From Byssochlamys sp. IMV 00236 (taxonomy: Eukaryota > Ascomycota > Eurotiomycetes > Eurotiales > Thermoascaceae): a stretch of 64,000 nt of DNA. Shown one piece after another: positions 58,201 to 64,000 of the stretch. The translations under genes and the position numbers were made by a program. The stretch covers positions 124,001 through 188,000 of the forward strand of contig MSJH02000650.1 in assembly GCA_001931875.2 (NCBI GenBank), given 5' to 3'. The notes beneath the pieces were generated by a model. It was given only the letters and a program-made list of their open reading frames with translations. It was not told where the DNA came from and ran no database searches. Each line of letters starts with the position of its first letter. Position 1 is the stretch's first letter.

Positions 58201-59501
58201 CACGATAAAACACCCAAGCGGCAAAGCAAGCGTCCAAGGACAGACAAAAAAAAAGGAATATAGGATACTCTGGGTTCCATGATATATCATTTGACTGATC
58301 AAGTCACGCAATAAATATTTCTACCTTTATCTTTCTCCCCAGCAACCATTAGGACCTGTGTATGCAGTAGAATACTGGGTATACATACATATACTTTGTT
58401 CCTAATCGGCTCCAACCAGCCTCACCCCATATTGCAATCTCCACCATACATATAGCTGAGTAAGGTTAGGCAAGCTGTAATCCCAGGATTGCTAAATCTG
58501 CCATTGTCAGCTGCTTAGGACTCCTGTTCCACGTCACTCCTGTCATTGCCTACCTAGGTATTACTTGATATTGCCGGTCTAACTTGATCATTGAAAACGG
58601 TAAGAACAGATCCGACAGTCCTTCAACGCCACGTTCTGGCGGAACGAGTATTGAATGTCTCCATGGTTCGCCTAAGACGGTAAGACCCATCCGTTTGCGG
58701 GGTTGGTGCTTCCCCGTCTTTGCGGAGTCTTTCCTACGAGGATCTCCGCATGAACCATACTTCTTTTCTCAAGCATACAATTCTGGAGGTGTCCGTTTGT
58801 TTCGCATATCGCGTTTCGTACCCAGTTAAGACTCAGATGGTATCGCAGCCTCATGCCAGGCAATTACCAGGAACGACGAGGTACCTTTTCCTCGTCTGTA
58901 TGGTAATTGGGCTGATCACAATACTTGACTATGTGATGTATATTGGGTTTTACATACAATGTACTGTACCGATCCATGTCTGGTTTGGTTGAGACAGGTG
59001 ATCAACAGTATTCTCTTTCCGCCAGCTGGGCAAGGGAGCTATTGGGAATGGCTTACGGTCTGACGGGTTAGATGCATATGGGCTCGTCTGAAGCATCAAT
59101 AGTTGTCCTTTTTACCTGGTCATCTGCTCCTTCTGGTGGCAATTACGGGCAATAATGGAATGTGTTCAGCCTCCATAACTTGTTACGTACCCAAGATGTA
59201 TGGTATATCTGTATCCGGGGAACTGCATGAAATCTTCCGCCCCCGGACTCAGAATCAGGTTGTAGTATCCATTCTTAGCAGTTGGATCTCATCCCCATCC
59301 TTGGTTGGACGAGCAGAATAGGGCTGGCTTCCAGCGACCAGGACGATCTCAGCCTCGCCAATGGGACAGTCAAATCAGCAGTCCGTCATGGCAGATCCAA
59401 GCGCCACATTCCTGGACCCCGGACATCTCCCCAGCGGTCCAGACCCCGGTCTGCGCACTCTGTGGCCTCAGCGTTAGTAGACAAGTATCTTGGTTCTTTG
59501 T

Positions 59502-60003
59502 CTATTTGTCAAAGATGTTCAAGAATTTTTTGTGATATCGGTTCGGTTGTACCATTTCCCCAAACAATTCCACGGACCAGGGTAGGGGGGAAATCAGACA
59601 GGGCTCGGGGAGACGATCACCGATGTCTACGGGAATTGGCGCAAAATTGGTCGCCGGATACAAGTATCCTGGAAAGTGAGTGATCCAGGTATATCTTTTC
59701 CACTGACGGAGACGCACTCAAATATGGGTAATACTCATATAGAGGGTTGGCACATATGTACATCTTTGCAGGGTCAGGAATCAAGGATAATGCTTGTGCG
59801 TCAAGCATCAGGGGCCGCAGCCTAGGATAGTCAGCAGATGGCAGCGCAAACACGTTGCTCTGTTCCTGAGGCCCCCGCGGCCCGATTTCAGACGGCGTTT
59901 CATGTGGCAGCAGTGACCATCTGGGGGTAGATAGGCGAAGTGATATACCCCTGCATAGAACGTGGCATGTCTGAACTCGATGTGGGCCTGCATCGACTGA
60001 CAA
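59502..60003 (-). pseudogene. Possible coding relic in two frames, unrecognised
   Basis: The frame at 59617-60003 contains RPLMLDAQALSLIPDPAKMY and PLYEYYPYLSAS. The frame at 59502-59717 continues in another phase with GYLYPATNFAPIPVDIGDRL and CLISPLPWSVELFGEMVQP. Protein-like composition passing from one frame to the next on one strand suggests a former gene with a frameshift or an unmodelled intron. I cannot assign a family. Confidence 0.2.
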
Positions 60004-60861
60004 GAGACAAACTCAGGTACCAGTTCTCTCTGTGACTACACAGGCGTCAATTGCAGTAAGAAATAGAAGCACTTCGGAAACACCGAATAATACACAGTTA
60101 GTGAAAGAGATTGCTAAGGCCCTCGTTGTAGGAACAGTAAAGGGGCTCCATCACGAGACGGAGAAAAGACTGACGGCAACTCCGATTCCTCTTCACATGA
60201 CGCCTGGATATCACATGCGTAGACGGGCCAGTTTGAAATAGAACGAGGAGAGATATCTCAGTTCACATCACCGTTGTATTGTTGATTGGTCTCGGTTTTT
60301 CTTCCATAATAGTACTTTCCGAGGAAAATGCAGTTGTCAATATACCGTAATTTATATATATTGATGTCGATATATATTTCTATATCGGGACGTGGGGCAT
60401 AACCATCACCCCGTATACTATCTAAGTAAATCACCCAAGACAATACAGACATGTATCGACCCGGAATACACTTAATGTAACTACAACTAATTAATAAAAA
60501 AAAATTTAGTAAATGCCACCTACCGCCGCACAAGGCATCCAACGCTCCCACTTCCCCCGATGAAAAGTGACCACTGTCGGAGATATCCGCCATACGCGCA
60601 AGATCACTTCGGACTTCGCCCGCAAAGCTCAATGATAGAGAAAGCACGGGCATAATTGCGCAATTTCCATCGTGTAAGAACATAGCACAACCTTATCTCT
60701 CGCGGGAAGTAAAGCAAAAGGTAACATTGAAGAATATGTATATTGTCCCCATGACCACGCGGTACAACAAATCGGTAGAGTTGCGAGAATTAATTTCAAG
60801 CCTTCCTTCCAATCGATAAGCGCCGATGACAGCCCTTCTAGAATTGCTTTATTTTTTAACT

Positions 60862-60904
60862 TATTTTCTTTTCTTTCTTTCTTTCTTTCTTTTTTTTTTT
60901 TTCA
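60862..60904 (+). repeat. Polypyrimidine microsatellite (TTTC)n-(T)n
   Basis: About seven near-perfect TTTC units are followed by a run of twelve or so T and then CAG. It resembles an extended polypyrimidine tract before a 3' splice site, but no coding exon follows. A simple repeat is the safe call. Confidence 0.85.
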
Positions 60905-63900
60905 GTCCCTCATGACACCATTCCAGAATACGTGGGCTCGACTTGATCCATTTACAAATCAACTCCCTCTATCTAGTTATCACAAGAATAGAGCAAGGCA
61001 ATCCCTACAATAACAGCAATACAATGATACATGGTATCGTAGATAGGACAGCACACATACACAGACACGGACACGGACACTATCCATGCGTTACATCTCT
61101 TCCCGCGCACATTTTTAAAGCCATTGGATGGACAAACCTGGCGGGTGACAGTGTTCTCGGGAGAGTAACCGAACAGCAATTAAGTATCTACCCCTGTCAG
61201 TTGTGCCGAGAGCTCAAACGAGGAATATCTGAGCGCCTAGGATCTCGAAAATGAGTGTGGTTATGTAGTGACCGAAACAGGAAGGTCGTCTTAACCACTG
61301 ACTGCTAAATGGGGCCTAGGAACTTTGCGGCGCAGGAGGGAGAGAGCGTGACTCGAGAAAAATGGGGGCGGTTATCTGAACATGGGTATTTTTGATTGCT
61401 TTAACCTGCTCAAATGATAATAAATTAATGATGATACTTAATCGAAAAGAAGGGCTGCGGAATAGTTCGGTCTTGTAGTTAGGTAGGTAACAATGATACT
61501 TGGGGTCTACTACGTTGTTCTGTACGTATGTATTGTCTATACATACTTACCCGGACTGGAAAACAGTGACAAGTAGTTAGATCCTTGACATTTATGCTAT
61601 TCTCCGACCGTGCAATAGTGAGATTTTATTTTAAAGGACCGAGGTATCATGGAGCTCATTCTACTGTACATCAGATGCGACTAGTCCGTGAAACCACACG
61701 GATCCTACTGTAGTAGAAGCGAAAAACGCAAAGGATCATGTTGACACTGGCAGGATCGGGCAACTGCCATGTGGCTGGCGCCATTGTGCGAGACGAGCCG
61801 ATCCAGCTGACCGCAACGTGCTTGCAGCGGATGGTACATGTATGTACATACGTACATTTGTACACCGAGCCCGCGCCACAGATAGTACGAGACTACGAAT
61901 TGAATGGCGACGAAGAAAAACATAGATGACGCGTATAGGTTCTGTCTGGAGAGATCCGTGACCGTGACGAACGTTTCCATTCGTAATCAATTCTAATTCA
62001 AACCCCTTCCTGTTTTTAGTATACAGCTCCCAAGACGTGGTAGCTGGGAAGTAGTTCGCAACTCATTAATCTGCCTCAAAAAGTGGCTGGGTCGGACATA
62101 CCCCAGCAGAGTGGGACATGGACATGTTCTATAACAACGTGGTGCCAGTTCACATGTCCAACACTACCTAGTAGTCAGGAACTTGAGCGAAAGAATGTGG
62201 TCCTGGACCCTGGTTAGGGTACTACCCCTCTCCGTACTGCTAACATTATTTGGAATAACTCATTGATATTGCGGCGGAGCCTGTCAGGAGTATCTGACGG
62301 TCCGTGCCCTGCGGTTGTTCCCGATCCCCATGTGGATAAGCTTACCGGTCAACTGGGAAGGACTTCTATCTTTGATAGTTGATGGTCTCGATGAGTCTAC
62401 GGAAATTAGCTAAGGAATAACCATTACAAGTTTTGCTGTCTTTGCGGGGACATATTCGGAGTTCGAGACGCGTGTTTTGTGTTGAGGTCGGACGCTGTGT
62501 TGCTTTGGAGTGGCATACTCCGGACTCGCGATTGTCCAACTAGCCACCTACTGTCTCGTCAATAATGTTGCGATAGCCACCGACATCAGGTTCAAGATAA
62601 GCCTGCCAAAGGACTCAAGGGGGTAAAGAATCTAAATAACCGGAATATCAGTCTGATGTTGAGACTATCACCGGCCTAGGGCGGGAGCGCCATCCGGCGG
62701 GTCAATCACCCGATCTCCGCGGCCCAGCAGTATCGTCCCCTTGCCTGGAGGCGCAGGAAGATCGATCGCTGCCAGGTTTCTATTAGAGCCCGTGGGTTAA
62801 CAGATGGCTTCTGCAGCGAAATCAAGGACCCGGCATCCTGGGTTGCGGGATGGGTGAGCAATCGCGAAAGGGGTGGCGGCCGGCACGGGAATGAGGATGT
62901 GACAGATCATACCACAACATAATGCCCGATCATATTCCCCGACTCAAAATTAGAGGTCGAACCTTGAAATTTCGGCGACCAGTCCCGGGATCCTGACTGG
63001 AAGGTTGTGTGTCTGATATTTAAGAATCTGAGCCTGTGAGGTTCATGACTGGCTCAGGATTTCTCGTTGACATGTCTTTTCTTATCAGGAATGAAACCCC
63101 CTTAACGACGATCTCCAGAGGCCCCTGGTACCTGATGCATAACAAAACGAGATCAATAATGAGCAGATGATCCGGTACCTGTCTATCAGTGTTTGCTGCT
63201 CTTTCATTTCCACAACGGTCATTGACACTGACTTGCCGAGGTACATTGACAAATTGGGACGCCACTGTTTCCTAAAAAGGCCATCTGCGTGATACGAGAG
63301 AAAGATCAGGCTGGTTCATGGATCTCTTTGGAAAATCACCTAGCTATGAATTGATGATCTGGAGATCTGGTGCAGATGTGTCCGTCATAATGGTACCCTA
63401 TCGCCGCATAGTTGTCTCCTAGCGCGAGTTGGTTAGCAAGACGAACTGTGGCTTGCCTAGTAAAACCGATAGGTCTACTCCGTACCTTTCGAGATTCGAC
63501 AGATCAATGAATGGCATGCGGGCTATTTTCGGCTATTTAATTCACCTCGTCGTAATGAATAAAACCGCGTTTTGGTATTATGAACACTTTCGATACACGA
63601 TACTGAAGCTTCTCGTTGGAAAGTCACCCCAGGTCTCGTTGGTCACCTACTCATATCCGAAGTCTGGCTGAATGGAGGGGTTAGAGAATGTATAAGCCTG
63701 AAAGGGTAGGTGGCGGAACCTGTACCATAAATTGAATTCCATACCAATGATCCTCGGCATAGAGAGGATTTGTCAATCACCATCCTGCTCTTGGACCAGA
63801 TCCGTCGTTTCCCATCATGCACTGAACCGACGGCCCAAAGCAATTACCTAGGGCAGGCTTTCATGATGTCGATGTCATGAGGGGAAGAGGAGTGAGACTC

Positions 63901-63970
63901 GGATCATGACGAGCTCTCCTGAGCTTCCCCGCATTCTGAATAGGATGCTTCCGGGACTTCAGCAGGACCC

Positions 63971-64000
63971 GGGGAACGTTGCGGAGATTTTCCGTTCCCC
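63971..64000. repeat. Short inverted repeat at the window edge
   Basis: GGGGAACG at 63971-63978 and its exact reverse complement CGTTCCCC at 63993-64000 enclose 14 bases. It may be part of a larger structure continuing past the window. Confidence 0.5.

Larger units (their letters stand above)
54251..64000. other. 9.7-kb gene-poor region
   Basis: No conserved gene, tRNA, rRNA or intact transposon can be supported. Open frames are short and overlap on both strands. The longest isolated one is at 54827-55222 (minus). Two protein-like minus-strand frames lie at 59502-60003. Simple sequence occurs at 60862-60902, and a TA/TATA-rich patch at 60350-60385. Base composition is mixed rather than uniformly AT-rich, with GC-rich islands near 57240-57290 and 62670-62760. 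It may be decayed accessory DNA, or it may hold genes too fast-evolving or too fragmented for me to recognise. Confidence 0.5.

Noticed and set aside
54251..64000. Repeat-induced point mutation as the cause of the gene-poor region
   Set aside because: Composition is mixed with GC-rich islands and no uniform TpA excess is obvious by eye. A calculated RIP index would be needed.
1..64000. tRNA genes, rRNA, CRISPR arrays
   Set aside because: No cloverleaf with a GGTTCGA-type arm, no rRNA segment and no regularly spaced direct repeats were found by reading both strands.

Overview
The window is nuclear DNA of a filamentous ascomycete, most likely Aspergillus or a close relative in Eurotiales. Nearly every gene has short spliceosomal introns (about 40-110 bp) with GT-AG ends and CTAAC-like branch sites. 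The gene set is fungal: a HepA-type HP1, Rap1 with BRCT and Myb domains, Swf1 palmitoyltransferase, a Pth11-like rhodopsin-domain protein, a DHA1 drug transporter, and Lig4. I rebuilt the gene models by joining exons by hand. Every complete model closes in frame from start to stop. The least certain 5' ends are the RING gene, the alpha/beta hydrolase and the 638-aa protein.

Layout. 1-16 kb is loosely packed. It holds a 1-Cys peroxiredoxin cut by the window edge, a 379-bp TA-flanked MITE, an MFS drug transporter, a broken NAD-dependent epimerase gene with two stop codons and a frameshift, an alpha/beta hydrolase, a rhodopsin-domain membrane protein, and stretches of decayed coding-like sequence. 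16-54 kb is dense core-genome DNA: Lig4, a YML020W-like hydrolase, two unrecognised divergent genes, Cox15, an Arg/Gly-rich cysteine-knuckle protein, an assembly gap inside a poly-G run, cytosolic lysyl-tRNA synthetase, a dynamin-superfamily GTPase, a GDP-mannose pyrophosphorylase-like protein, a MARVEL-type membrane protein, a RING protein, an ataxin-10 homologue, Swf1, Rap1, HepA/HP1 and CCT5. 54.25-64 kb is about 9.7 kb with no gene I can recognise.

Functional links. Most genes are unrelated housekeeping genes. One grouping stands out: Rap1 (telomere protein) and HepA (heterochromatin protein 1) are convergent neighbours with about 500 bp between their stop codons. HepA is in turn divergent from CCT5. 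Several neighbours share short divergent promoter regions: lig4/YML020W-like, the two unknown genes at 23.5-24 kb, swf1/rap1 and hepA/cct5. I found no CRISPR array, rRNA, tRNA, intact transposase, or polyketide/NRPS cluster. I do not see strong evidence for a new multi-gene system. The best leads are the uncharacterised 638-aa protein with its divergent small partner, the Trp-rich repeats in the YML020W-like protein, the RING protein with an unusual zinc-ligand pattern, and the decayed flanks.
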